Positions 10,577-22,780 of a stretch of DNA of 64,000 bases are shown here, in pieces. Source of the stretch: Lithobates sylvaticus (taxonomy: Eukaryota > Chordata > Amphibia > Anura > Ranidae). The notes beneath the pieces are model-generated. The model made no database searches. It saw only the letters and a list, made by a program, of their open reading frames with translations, and was not told the DNA's origin. The DNA lies in the NCBI GenBank assembly GCA_028564925.1, contig CM053029.1, forward strand, positions 294,787,168 through 294,851,167. Direction: 5' to 3'. Each line of letters opens with the position of its first letter. The stretch's first letter is position 1. A program made the position numbers and the translations under genes.

Positions 10577-13500
10577 ATGGGGCTTAGGGTGATATCTCAC
10601 AATGCCCAGCGCATCAACTCACCTCAGAAGAGGAAAAAAACTTTCCATCACTACAAAAAGGTTGGGGGCTGATGTTAGCCTAATGCACGAAATGCATTTT
10701 GCAACAGATAAACATCCTAACTTTTTTGAGAAATGTTACAGTCAATTCTATTGCACAACATATAATACAAAATCTAGGGACGCAGCTATCTTTATAAGGA
10801 ACTCAGTGGTATTTGAAACCCAAAGTGTCTATATAGACCCAGACTTCTTTGATACTCTATAAATTTCACTCCACACACTTAATAGTAGGGGGTGATTTCA
10901 AGTTAGCAGCACATTCAGCACTAGCTAGAAGCAGAGTCGTCCCATCAGCTAAAGCATTCCACAAATCATTAAATCGATCATTATACAATCACTAACTAGT
11001 AGATACATGGAGAGCCCATAATGTTGGCATCAAAGCTTACACATTCTACTCTCACCGACGCGATAGCTTTGCACGTCTAGATTACATTTTTTGTACCCCG
11101 ATCTTATTAGCAAATTCCTCAAAAGTGGAGATCCACCCATGTCCCTGGTCAGACCACCATATAGTCTCCTTCAATACCACACATATAGGCCTGGCAACCA
11201 CATCACACAATTGGCGAATAAATGACTCTTTACTAACCGACCCAACAATCACTCAACAAATCTTATCTCACTTGGAACAATACTTTGCACTCAACATAAC
11301 CCCAGACATGCCTCCTTCAACTATATGGATGGCACATACTGTAAGGCAGTCATGAGAGGCCACTTGATAAACATTGCCTTAACCAAAAACAAATCCAAAC
11401 TTGCTGACATAAAATCCCTTACAAGAGGTCTCGATCTCTTGTACCACAGAAACAACCAAAATTCTTCTAGTGATCTTATAAAACAGATTAAAAAAAAAAC
11501 GCATAGCTTTAGACTTATTACTCACTTCAGATACAGAAAAAGCCCTTAGATGGTCTAAAGCTGGATTCCTACTCAATAGCAATTCCTATTCTACCATGTT
11601 TGCCAGAAAACTTAATCAAACTACAAAACCTCCCCACACCTATAAATGAAGTAATTCATCAGGTAATTTAGTATCCCATCCCAAAGAAGTTATGAACATA
11701 TTTTTAGACTTCTATAAAAAGCTTCTTTCCACTCCCCAAACATCACCTAAAAATTCCTCCATTAATTGGCTTAAAGATATCACATTACCTATTCTCTCTG
11801 ACCAACAAATAGGAATTCCCAATGCCCCATGCTCAGACATAGAAATTAATAGAATTATAAGCTTGTTAAAAACCTCTACAGTCCCAGGCCCAGTTGGTTA
11901 CTCCACATCCTATTATAAAAAAATTGCCTCCACATTAACCCCACACCTTACAAAATTATATAATCATATACTACAAGGAAACCAATTCCCATCAGAAATG
12001 CTCCTAGCAAACATGTCCCTTCTTCCCAAACCAAATAAAGATCACTCCATCCCACAAAATTATCGCCCAAGTTGAGTCATTGATAATGATCTTAAAATAT
12101 TTGGCTGTATGCTAGCAGACAGATTGGCGGCAGTTATTTCTCCAGTAATTGACCCAGACCAAACAGGATTAGGATTCATTCCAAACAGATAACATAAGAC
12201 TGACCACAAGCATCATTCAAGACTCAAACTTACACTCCAAATCTTGATATTCACAAAGCCTTTGACAGCGTTAGCTGGCCATACTTAGACACACGACTCC
12301 CTAGATGTGGCATTAACAGTGAATTTTTACATGGTTTCAATGCCCTTTACCATAACCCCCAAACACGCATCATCACGCATACACTAAAGGATCCAAAGAA
12401 TTCAAAGTAAATCTTTACGCAGACAAGTCCTTCTATTTTTAACAGACCCCCTTATTTCTTTACCTAATCTAACCAAAACACTAGACGTTTTTCATGACTT
12501 ATCTGGCCTAAGTGTAAATCTGTCTAAATGCTCAGCCCTACCCATCAATATTCCACCATCCTTGATATCATCACTCAAAGACAAATTCCCATTCAATTGG
12601 CGCTCTGACTCATTTAGATACCTAAGAATTCATGTTACCCCCTCATACAAAACCCTTTTCCATGCAAACTATCCACCAATATTTAACAACATCAAAAACT
12701 TAATTAAACTATGGTCATCTTACCAAATATCATTTTTGGGTAGAATAGTGGCTACAAAAAAGGTTATACTATCCAAAATACCCTATTATTTTATTTAGAG
12801 CCCTTCCCCTTACACTACCTAAAAAAAATGTTAGATTCTCTCCAAAGAGATATCAACAAATGTATTTGGCATAACAAAAAAACTAGGTTTAGCTACTCCT
12901 TAATGTTTAGGCCTCAATTAAAAGGAGGTCTAAATATCTCAAACTTATGGCTATATTACCTGTCAGCTAGATTCAGACAGCTAGCACAATGGTATGCCCC
13001 AGCCGCAAAAAAATCCCATGGCTCCTATTCGAAGAACAATCAGTACACCCATATCACCTACAAGGACTACTCTGGTCCAAGTTCATTTCTCCACAGAAAA
13101 TAAGACCTTTAAATATAACTGTAACACATTCCCTACAAATGTGGAAAAGCCACGCCACTAAATATAATATGTCCTCTGATACCCCTCCCTTAGCATCCTT
13201 TTTAGGTGACCCTTACTTCAATCCCTCAGATAATAACCAAAATTCTCTAGCAACATGGAAACTACATAACCTAACAAACCTAAAATCACTTATCCATAAC
13301 AATACAATTCTCTCTTTTACAGAACTACAAAGTATGATCTGGCTCCAACAGAACTTGATAATTATACAAAGATAAAACTCTTCTACCAAAAATACTACTC
13401 ACTCACTCTCCCAACCCCTTCTCACAATTCGAACAGATCTGCATTTCCTCTCCACGTGACAGAGGCTTCATTTCCAAAATCTATAAAAATTCAAACACAT

Positions 13501-13795
13501 TCAACATGCCTGAAAAATCACACCCCATGCTACAATGGGAATCAGACCTGAATGTAACGTTCTCCCTTGAACAATGGGATACCATATTTGAAAACTTACA
13601 CAAATGCACCAAAACTACCACCATCAGAGAATCTGCCACAAAACGACTTTATAGATGGTATCTCACCCCTGCCAAACTCAACTCATTCTATCCTTCTACA
13701 TCTCCACTCTGTCTCAGGGGCCACCCTACACATGGGACACTTCTACATAGATTTTGGGACTGCCCCCACTCTCAGGTAGAAAAATCCCACTAACA
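10577..13795 (+). pseudogene. L1 ORF2 (endonuclease and reverse transcriptase), heavily degraded
   Basis: The ORF2 start is taken as ATG 10577 (MGLRVISHNAQRIN, an L1 AP-endonuclease opening). Remnants follow in order: endonuclease pieces to about 11350; LLPKPNKDHSIPQNYRPS near 12017-12070, the conserved pre-motif A block; LDIHKAFDSVSW near 12243, motif A; a worn YADK where YADD is expected near 12416; FLGRIVATKKVILSKIPY near 12735; and the cysteine-rich tail ending FWDCP near 13752-13768. Many frameshifts and stops lie between. The A-rich codon use differs from the better preserved L1 at 17345-20993, so the two are different L1 lineages. Confidence 0.75.
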
Positions 13796-14276
13796 CCCCA
13801 AATATGTCTTTTATTTTCCCCCATACAAGACATTCCAATAGCCACTTCCAGACTTATACATATCTTATTTAGTTCTATCCACTGGACCATTGCTTTCCAT
13901 TGGCACTCATCCAATATCCCATGGCCGCAGGTACTTACCCGCATGCCAAACATTAAACTATCAGAGAGAATACACCACACTTTATATAATACCATGCACA
14001 TATACCAAAAAAAATGGCTTCTATGGGAACCATCACTCCTGGGTTAATTTCAACTACTGTTATCATATTTAAGTACATCTATAAGTTCCTCCCCTATGGG
14101 GGACAATGCTGGTTAAAAACTCAATATATGTATCCTCCCTTGTGATATGTCAATATTTTTATGCATTGTATAATCAAAATGACTCTCACTTGTTCATTTT
14201 ATACCACTGTAAATTTCTGGTATTATGACCTTATTCATAATAAAAAACATTTGTAAACAAAAAAAGACCTGCCCAG

Positions 14277-15263
14277 CCATGTTGCACGCTATTTTATTCA
14301 TGTTTATTGTTGCCTTTTATTATTATAACAGCTTGCAACATTTTACTGACAAGATTCACTATAATATGAACTCTATATTGATTTTCTCTTTTTTTGCCCT
14401 CGTACACAGTTTAAAGAGGAACTGACGTCTGCTCACATAGTTTGGAATAAAAACGTACAATCATTTTTTATTGTTGCACACGTAAATAACAAGACAGCTA
14501 ATCACCCATGCAGGGAGTACCCAACAATGAACAGGAAACAAGGCATAGAAGCATGAGTGATATCTTGTGCAACAAAATAATTTAGTAAAGTAAAACATCA
14601 ACTGAACGACCTTGCGTTAGGAGCCATAGGTTTGTATTAGTTGCCTAAGCCCAAGGGGCCTAGGGGCATACCATGAGGAAACAAGAGGGGCGAACCAGCA
14701 AGCTGGTCACCGAAGAAGAGATGGGGAGAGGAGAGCCATTATAATTCAGCCTGTAAATCTGATATTTTTCAAAAGCTCAAGCTTTTAAACCATTTAACAC
14801 TGGCAGGAGTGCCTACGATGGTCAGCTTTTATTTGTTCATGTAAAAACTTTATCCCAAATTGAAAAAACCTGTTTGCTGTAATTGATTATAAAGTATAAA
14901 GATGGAGTTTGGCTTCAATTTGTTAGGGTATCTAAATTTGCTAGTAAATGTAGCACTCCCTTCTCCCCAACCTACAATGCTGCTGTTTGCTATACCCCCT
15001 GTGCTCCTTCATCCAGAATGAGGGCACTCTAATACAGGAGATGTGTTACTGGCCAGATCGTGTGAAAACAACTGAAAAAGCCAAAGAAAAGCAAACAAAT
15101 CATCAAAATGCAAATCAAATGCATCTAATGATTAGTAAGCTGCAATATAGTACATTTTTGGTTTTGGGTTTATTAGCGTTTTAACCCTATTCACCTCCTT
15201 CTCCCTCTGTATATGAGCAGTACAAGAATGAAGTATCTAGTGCGCCATTACCAAGCTCCTTGT
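14277..15263. other. Mostly unclassified spacer with one short repeat piece
   Basis: 14413-14460 matches the left end of the AGAGGAACTGCAGTCTG family. Otherwise I see AT-rich sequence without a gene. It does not resemble the other repeats by eye. Confidence 0.45.
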
Positions 15264-15267
15264 TTAA

Positions 15268-16190
15268 CCACTTAAGAACTGCCCACCGCAAATATACTGC
15301 AGAAGGGCGGCCCTATTGCACAAAACGACTTACCCGTACGTTGTTTTGTGCACGAGACACTGCAGGCACGTGCACGCGGGGGCGATGCACGGGTCGGGAG
15401 GCCGCAATGACCACTGGACACCCGTGATCGCTCCACAGAGAAGCAGAACGGGGATCTGCCTTTGTAAACAAAGCAAATCCCCATTCTGACAGGGAGCTAT
15501 TGAGTGATCGTCTGTTCCTAGTGATCAGGAACAGCGATCTCTCTCTACTCCCAGTCATTCCCCCCCCCCACAGAAACACCTCCCTAGGGAACAATTAACT
15601 CTTTGATCGCCCCCTAGTGGTAACCCCTTCCCTGCCAGTGTCATTTATACAGTGATCAGTGCATATTTTTAGCTCTGATCACTGTAATAATGCCACTGGT
15701 CCCAAAAAAGTGTCAAAAGTGTCCAATCTGTCCGCCGCAATGTCGCAGTCCCACTAAAAATCGCTGATCACTGCCATTACTAGTAATAAAAATGCCATAA
15801 ATCTATCCCCTATTTTGTAGACACTATAACTTTTGTGCAAACCTATCAATATATACGCTTATTGCGTTTTTTTTTTTTTTACCAAATATATATAGAAGAA
15901 TACATATTGGCCTAAACTGATGAATACATTTTTTTTTTTTTTGGATATGTATTATAGCAAAAAGTAAAAAATATTGTTTTTTTTCAAAGTTGTTGTTTTT
16001 TTTGGTTATAGCGCAAAAAATAAAAACCGCAGAGTTGATCAAATATCACCAAAAGAAAGCTTGATTTGTGGGGAAGAAAAATAAATCAATTTTATTTGGG
16101 TACAACGTCGCACAACCACGCAATTGTCAGTTAAAATAACGCAGTCCTGTATCGCAAAAAAAATGGCCTGGTCATTAAGGGGGTAAAACC
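15268..16190 (-). mobile_element. TTAA-flanked element (CCACTTAAGGACC family), reverse orientation
   Basis: TTAA lies at 15264-15267 followed by CCACTTAAGAACTGCC. The other end reads GGCCTGGTCATTAAGGGGGT, the reverse of the family's left end, near 16165-16187. Interior poly-T, poly-A and the CTTTCTTTTGGTGATATTTG block (minus strand, about 16060 to 16040) match the copy at 2745. The sequence 16191-16435 to the right may belong to a longer family member or be unique. No coding capacity. Confidence 0.65.
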
Positions 16191-16435
16191 CCAAAAAATC
16201 ACCCTGCATCTTCATTTGTGAAAAAAATTGTGGCAAAAAATAGGAGTTAATTTTAGGGTGTCTACTTTCTTAAAAGGAGTCAAGTTGGGATTTTTGTACT
16301 GCCCTGGCATTTTTCACTATTTTCTGTGTTTTTTTACTTTGTATAACAAAAAAATAAGAAAACCCAGTGTGAGTAAATACTACCGGAAGAAAGTTCTATC
16401 TGTTTTTAAAAAAAATATAAAATTATGATATAGGA

Positions 16436-16515
16436 CAGTGGTGGCGAACCTATGGCACGCGTGCCACAGCTGGCACGCAGAGCCATTTCTGTGGGCACAC
16501 GAGAGGGTCCAGGAC
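16436..16515 (+). mobile_element. hAT-type element, left end only
   Basis: CAGTGGTGGCGAACCTATGG starts at 16436, followed by paired GGCACGCGTGCC and GGCACGC motifs. This is a widespread vertebrate hAT terminus, recognised from memory. The matching right end is not found; the element runs into the polypyrimidine tract, which may have expanded inside it. Confidence 0.6.
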
Positions 16516-17085
16516 AGAGCTAGAGGCCTCTTTCTCCTCTCAGCCCCCCATCCCTCTCTTTCAGCCCCCCTCTTTGTATCCCCCCTCTTTGTGTCCCCCT
16601 CTCTCTGTTCCCCCTCTCTCTCAGCTCACCCCTCTCTCAGCATCTCTCTCGCACCCACTCTCTCTGTCCCTCTTCTCTCTCTCTGTCCCTCTTCTCTCTC
16701 TCTCTCTCTGTCCCCCTTCTCTTTCTGTTCCCCCTCCCTCTCTCTGTTCCTCCTCTCTCTCAGCTCACCTCTCTCTCAGCATTTCTCTCACACCCCTCTC
16801 TCTCAGCCCCTCTCCCTCTCTCTGTTCCCTCTCTCTTTCAGCATATCTCTCACACCCCCCCCCCTCTCTCTCTCTCTCTGCCCCCTCTCAGCTTCTCTCT
16901 CAGCCCCTCTCCCTCCGCCCCTCTCCCTCTTTCTCAGCCCCCTCCCTCTCTCTTAGCCCCCTCCCTCTCTCGCTCCCCCCTCTCTCACACCCTCTCTCTA
17001 TCCCCCCTCCCTCTCAGCCCCCCTCCCTCTCAGCCCCCCTCCCTATCTCTGTTCCCCCTCTCTCTCAGCATATCTCTCACTCAGA
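16516..17085 (+). repeat. Long polypyrimidine (CT-rich) tract
   Basis: About 570 bp are almost pure C and T on this strand, built of CCCCCTCTCTCTC-like units with occasional CAGC or TGT. Two long frames cross it (Ser/Leu/Pro-rich), but they arise from composition only. Homopurine-homopyrimidine tracts with mirror symmetry can form triplex (H-DNA). Confidence 0.9.
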
Positions 17086-17159
17086 TTTCCCCTTAGTGAC
17101 CCAAGGTCAACTTATCAGAGCACTTATAATTATTTGCCTAGTGTAAGAGGAGGCATTGA

Positions 17160-20100
17160 ACATAAATGAAGGACAGATGAGGGGGGGGCGACAATCCCCC
17201 CCAACCATGTTGTTTACATATCAGATCCCTTGCCTATGGTGCGGGGGATACAAGTTTTAGTCTAGACTCAGGTTCCTCTTTTCCACCCAAGCCCCCCAGA
17301 TTTTATCAAACTTTTGGGGACAATTACGTCCCGCGTATGTGAGTTTATACAGGGGGAGTGTCCACTAAGGATCTCCACTGTTGAACTGTTGGGGGAGAAG
17401 GATCTTTCCACTTCAGAAGTATCGCCTTCCTAGCATAAAAAGCCGAGTAAAATACAAACAGTTTCTTGGACTGTTTGGCTGCCAAAGTGTCAACAATACC
17501 CAGGAGCAGGGGGATTGGATCTCGTGGGACGTGTAGCTTACTCATCCGATTAATATCTTTTAGCACTTCCTCCCAGAAAGCCTGAATAAGGTGGCAGGAC
17601 CATGTGACATGTAGAAAGGTGCCTATTTCAGTGGTGCATTTGGGACACAGCGGGCTACAAGAGGGGTATATTTTGGCCAACCTTTTTGGGGTATAGTACA
17701 CCCTGTGGATGAATTTAAGTTGGATGAACCTATCTCTCGCCGAGACAACGAGAGGAAGGTATTGCTGGATCCCCTCCTCCCAGTCGTCATCCGCCAGGGA
17801 AGGCACGTCCGCCTGCCACTTATTAAACAATTGAGTCACCTGAGAGGTATCCAACCCAGCCAGTTAACAATAGAGTGTCGACAGTGTTTTTTTGTCCTCT
17901 CCTCTAAGCAGTATCTTTTCAATCCCATTGGTCGCTAGGGTAATTGGGTGTGTGAATTGTGATCGGTAGGCATGGCGGAGTTGCAGGTACCGGAAAAACA
18001 TGTGGTTGGGCACTTCCTTGTCTCTCTTCAAATCGTCGAACGTGCAGATCCCCGTCGGTGAGGTAATGTCAGCCAATGTCGTGATGTCATATCTACAGTA
18101 ATCCACAACTGTGGGTCCGGAACGGATCTAAAATGTGAAAGTCTGGGATTACCCATAGAGGAGTGTGTGGGGACCAACTGTGCGGTTGCTCAACCTTAGA
18201 CCTGACCGTCTCCCAGACCCGAAGCGTGGTGCGCATCGACCCAGTGACACAGGGATTAGATTTAGGCCCTCGGTGAATCAAGTGTCTGAGTTCCAAGAAG
18301 GAGCCCAGCAGTGCCGCTTCTATCGTAGCCGCAGGGTTCGCGGGTTCCCTGGCAAGCCACCATTTAACCGTCACCAGCACCGCCGCACAGTAATATTTTA
18401 GGAAACAAGGCATTGCCAGCCCACCCAGGGACAGTGGTAATTGTAACGTAGTCTTAGCTATTCTTGGAGTGCCGCCGTTCCAGATAAACGAGATGATTAA
18501 GCTGTCCAATTTAATAAAAAATGTGTGGGGGATCGGGACAGGGGTTTGTCTAAAAAGATAGACAAATTTAGGGAGCACTGACATTTTTATTAAGTTAACC
18601 CTTCCTACTGGCGTAAGGGGCAGGGATTTCCACACCGCACATCTTCGAGTTAGGTGAGTCATCACCGGTGTAAGAATAAGGGGGGTAAATTGAGTGATGT
18701 CCCTGTGAATAATCACCCCTAGATACTTATACTTAGTATCTGCAGGTAAGTTATCTTCTGAGGGATGTAGGGCAAACAGGACTGATTTCCCCCAGTTAAT
18801 CCACACACCCGAGTATGAGCCAAAAACATCAATGAGTTGGAGGGCTTCCTTCAGCGAGTTTGTGGTGTCACTGAGATACAGAAGAGTGTCATCTGCATAT
18901 AATGAGATTTTTTCCACTATCGGGCCAATGGAAATACCTCTTACTACAGGTGAATACCGTAAGAGCATTGCCATTGGCTCAATTGCTAGGGCAAAGAGGG
19001 CCGGGGACAATGGGCACCCTTGCCTGGTGCCCCTGTGCAAATTAAACGTGGATGACAGGACCAACCCAGTACGTATCCGCGCCCTCGGAGCCTCATATAG
19101 AGTCTGCACCCATGCGATAAACCTAGGGCCAATACCAAACCGACGCAGGACCTCCCAGAGATAACCCCACTCTACTGAGTCAAATGCTTTTTCGGCATCC
19201 AGGGAGGCCACTGCGTCGGAACGGTTCAAACAGTCCCCAGATCCCAAAACAGTATATAACCGCCGCAGGTTAATATCTGTGCCCTTACCCGGCATGAACC
19301 CCGTCTGGTCCTCATGCACCACTGTCTGTATAACCAGGTTGAGGCGCTTAGCCAAGATTTTTGTAAGGACCTTGGCATCCGCATTAAGCAGGGAGATAGG
19401 CCTATAGGAGGCACACAGCTCGGGGTCCTTACCCGGTTTGGGTATAACTACAATTACTGCGTCTGCCATAGACGAGGGTAGCTTATGCTCTTTAAGAGAT
19501 TTAGTCAGAGTTTCATGCAGTTTAGGCGCCAACTGATCACTATACTGTTTATAAAACTCCAGGGGGATACTGTCCACCCCAGGAGTCTTTCCCACCTGCA
19601 TTTCGCCTACCGCATGTTGAACTTCTTCTAGGGTTATCGTGCTGTCCAGTTGTACGCGGGCACTATCGGTAAGAGTGGGGAAGTCGAGTCCGTCAAAAAA
19701 GGAGACCAGCTCCTCAGGTGAGTAGTTGGCTCTCGAGGAGTATAACTCCCGATAGTATGTCGCAAACCGGGCATTAATGGCAGTGGGGTCCGTAATTACT
19801 GTCCCATCAACGTCCCTTATCCACGCAATAGAGGTAATTGGTTGTTGCTTTTTGGCTAACCAAGCCAGGAGTCTCCCATTTTTTTCCCCCTGCTCGAAGA
19901 TACGTTGAGTCTGTGCCAACTGGCATTTTTTTGCCTTTTTAACCCTGAGGAGCATTACCTCCCTATAAGCAGATTGCATGTCTAAATAAGTGATTGGGTT
20001 ACGGGTGCTAACATACTGTGTTTCTAGATCAAGTGCCCTGGACTCAGCTTCTTCTATAGTAATGGCAGCGTCCCTACGTGCTCGGGAGATAGACGTTTGG

Positions 20101-21230
20101 TAGCACCCCCGAATGTATGCCTTGAAGGCATCCCAGGTGATATCTAGAGAGGCAGTGCCCGTGTTAGTCCGCCAAAACTCCGGCGTACGTTCAGAAATCT
20201 CTGTCTCAATGAGTGGGTCGGCTATCCAGTACCTAGACAACCTCCAGATTCTGTCAGAGGGGGGGGGGGGGGGTCTGGGTTTTGAAGCTACACAAAACAG
20301 GCGCATGAGCCGATATACCCCTGGGTAATATTTCAGTCGATTGCACTCTTGAGAGAAAACCTCCACTGACGTATATCAGATCAATGCGTGACATGGCTCT
20401 ATAGGATGTAGAGTGGCATGTGTAAACTCTGTCCATCGGGTGTCCCCACCTCCAAATGTCGGTTAGTCCATAGAGAGATGCCCATTGTGCTAGAGGGGAG
20501 TCCATACCCGTCCCGTGAGATAACCTGTCCTTAGAGGGGTCAGGGACCAGGGGTCAGGGGTCAGGGATCAATCGCCCGCTATAACCACATTGTCGGTGGG
20601 GAAAGCAGAGAGGAGGGGGGTCAGGTGTCTCAGGAGGGCCACTATGGCCGGTGGTGGTATGTATATTCCTAGGATTACCATTTCAACCGTGTCAATAACA
20701 ACATGCAGTAGGACATACCTCCCCTCCGGATCTAACTTCACCTCCAGCAGCTCATATGTAAGAGACTTGTGTATTAAGACACTCACCCCCCTGGCATTGC
20801 AAGAGTGTGTTGCATGGTAGGAATATCCCACCCATGGTTTCTTTAAGCCCAGCACTTTACTACCCACCAAGTGGGTCTCTTGTAGTATGCAAATGTGGGG
20901 TGAGTGCTTTTTAATATATGCATGAACAAGAGAGCGCTTAATCTTGTCATTGAGTCCCCGGACATTCCAGGTCATTAATTTAACCAGCGCCATAGTGGGT
21001 AACCAGTCACAGGAACGCCAGGCGAGCCAAGCACAGGAAGCATAACAGATCTGGAGGCAAATTCAAACTTTTCCGGAAAAATAGCAATTCTGAAGAAAAG
21101 GTCATACAATCATATTTAGGAATAGCAGGTTCCAGCCATCTAAAAATGCCACTGTACACAACCACCAAAATAAAAAGATAAAGAATAAAAAAACAAAGAA
21201 CATACAGCCCACAAACTTTGGCTGCTTGAA
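17160..21230 (-). mobile_element. L1-type LINE, 5'-truncated, well preserved ORF2
   Basis: On the minus strand the whole ORF2 is present (20993 to 17345), followed by about 180 bp of 3' sequence. No poly(A) is visible at the 3' side and ORF1 is absent: upstream of ORF2 only about 240 bp of inter-ORF sequence remains before a minisatellite begins. The limits are therefore approximate. Only about five lesions are visible in 3.65 kb of ORF2, so this copy is far younger than the L1 at 6615-14261. Confidence 0.8.
17345..20993 (-). pseudogene. L1 ORF2: AP endonuclease, reverse transcriptase, cysteine-rich tail; near-intact
   Basis: The start is ATG at 20993 (MALVKLMTWNVRGLNDKIKR), followed by ICILQETHL, the endonuclease metal-binding Glu block. 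SRIDLIYVS and SAHAPV near 20385-20290 are its C-terminal blocks. The largest open piece (20366-18093, 757 codons) holds the reverse transcriptase: PKPGKD at residues 309-314, LDAEKAFD at 389-396 (motif A Asp390), GTRQGCPLSP at 446-455 and YADD at 490-493. The tail CPKCTTEIGTFLHVTWSCH lies near 17645-17590. Lesions are a TGA at 20568-20570 next to a small GACCCCT-type tandem duplication with a frameshift, a frameshift at the G run 20259-20273, a frameshift near 18100, and TAA at 17864-17866. Confidence 0.85.
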
Positions 21231-21726
21231 ATGGAGGTCAGTAGGATGCAGGGCAGTGTATGGGGGTCAGTAGGATGCAGGGCAGTGTGTGGAGGTCAGT
21301 AAGATGCAGGGCAGTGTACGGAGGTCATTAGGAAGTAGGGCAGTGTACAGAGGTCAGTAGGATACAAGGTAGAGTACGGAGGTAAGCAGGATGTAGGGCA
21401 GTGTATAGAGGTCAGTAGTATGTACAGAAGTGTATGGAGGTCCATAGGATGCAGGGCAGTGTATGGAGGTCAGTAGGATGTAGGGCAGTGTACGGAGGTC
21501 AGTATAATGTAGGGCAGTGTACGGAGGTCAGTAGGATGCAGGACAATGTATAGAGGTCAGTAGGATGCAGGGCAGCATACGGAGGTCAGTAAGACACAGG
21601 GAAGTGCACGGAGGTCAGTAAGATGCAGTGTACGGAGGTAAGCAGGATGTAGGGCAGTGTACAGAGGTCAGTAGTATGTACAGCAGTGTACGGAGGTCCG
21701 TAGGATGCAGAGCAGTGTATGGAGTA
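21231..21726. repeat. 29-bp minisatellite, about 17 copies
   Basis: The unit contains GGTCAGTAGGATGCAGGGCA followed by GTGTAYGGA. Copies differ by a few bases each. It directly follows the truncated 5' side of the minus-strand L1. Confidence 0.85.
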
Positions 21727-21965
21727 GAGTTGCACCAATAGTAGTATCGGTATCGGTGCCGATACCGAGTATTTTCACAAGTATCGGTACTTGTAAATGC
21801 ACTGATACCTGAAATCGATACTTTCAGGCTTGGTTCTTTGAGCTGTCAGTGGATCTCCCCTGTTGACAGCTGAAGTGTTAAAGATGTCCGGTAATTGGAG
21901 CTGTAAAAAAAAAAGCACCCGGCAATGTTTATTAACAACATTGCTCAGCCGCTGAAACACTAAAA
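21727..21965 (+). mobile_element. hAT-like element fragment (GTTGCACCGATACC family)
   Basis: AGAGTTGCACCAATAGTAG, then a run of TATCGGTATCGGTGCCGATA, resembles the ends of the complete element at 42264-43087. The right end is lost where the next repeat begins. Confidence 0.55.
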
Positions 21966-21984
21966 TAAAAACAAACATTGTTTC

Positions 21985-22170
21985 TTTTTGAATCTTTCTA
22001 TTTTTCCATCCGTCTGCAGAGCGTATCGGATGAACACGGACAGACGGTCCGTGTTCATCCGATCCCCCATAGAGGAGAGCGGCTCAGCGGGGATCAGCTG
22101 AGCGATCCCCGCTGAGCAGCGGATCTTCACGAGGCGGATCAATACGGATCCGTCCCGTGTGAAAGGGGCC
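21985..22170. mobile_element. Harbinger-like miniature element, right part (CCGTCTGCAGA family)
   Basis: CCATCCGTCTGCAGAGCG and the right end CCGTCCCGTGTGAAAGGGGC, followed by TTA at 22171-22173, match the complete element at 49742-50122. The left TIR is missing, so this copy is truncated or was overwritten by the preceding hAT-like fragment. Confidence 0.6.
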
Positions 22171-22173
22171 TTA

Positions 22174-22780
22174 GAGTGAGCAATGGAGAAGCCAGCTTCC
22201 ATACACTACATGCCTTTAACCCACCTGAGTCTGGTAAGAATTTAAGACATAGGGGGATTGTTCTGTGTATGCTGATGTATATCGAAGATAACTGGGACCG
22301 GATATAGCATCTCTGCGGTGTTAATCACATAGACCACACTATTTTGAACATAGAAGAAAAATTCAAACCACAGTGTCAATATATATATGAACATTTCTTT
22401 AAACTAATATTTACTGAAGTTATGACAGTGATTGGATTTTTTTTTAAAAACCAGCTCTACTATATGGACCATACCATACATTGGTGATTATTAGAACTGG
22501 GTCTCTAGCGCAGCCAGCGCATGATTTAGACTGTTTCAGGTTTTAGATTGTGCACAATATCCATTGTATTAATTCGTTTTTAACAAGTATTTGTGGCAGC
22601 TGCTGAGATTTTATCTTAAGTTGGATTTTCTACTGTATATTTATATCATTTTTATTTATACGCACATAGACACATATTTTATGATCGTCTAATTTTTATC
22701 TATTTGTTGATTTTGCTGCACACAGGAGCGCTCATTATTTGTAGAAGTCGGCCTTGTAGTGTCTGCAATAGTGTATATGG
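22174..22780. other. AT-rich non-coding stretch
   Basis: I see no gene and no repeat that recurs in the window. Confidence 0.4.

Larger units (their letters stand above)
6615..14261 (+). mobile_element. Full-length L1-type LINE with 15-bp target-site duplications and three later insertions
   Basis: The flanks carry identical AAAAGACCTGCCCAG at 6600-6614 and 14262-14276, a classic LINE target-site duplication. The body starts with a G run, has ORF1 at 6843-7683, ORF2 from 10577, and ends near 14261 after an AATAAAAAAC stretch and a short A-rich tail. The 7.6 kb length is inflated by DNA elements at 8218-8636, 8801-9149 and 9153-about 10440. Removing about 2.1 kb leaves about 5.6 kb, a normal L1 size. 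ORF2 is heavily worn, so the insertion is old. Confidence 0.85.

Noticed and set aside
16438-17146. Two overlapping Ser/Leu/Pro-rich frames of 170-190 codons
   Set aside because: They arise from a CT-rich tract that has no stop codons by composition; no domain and no start context.
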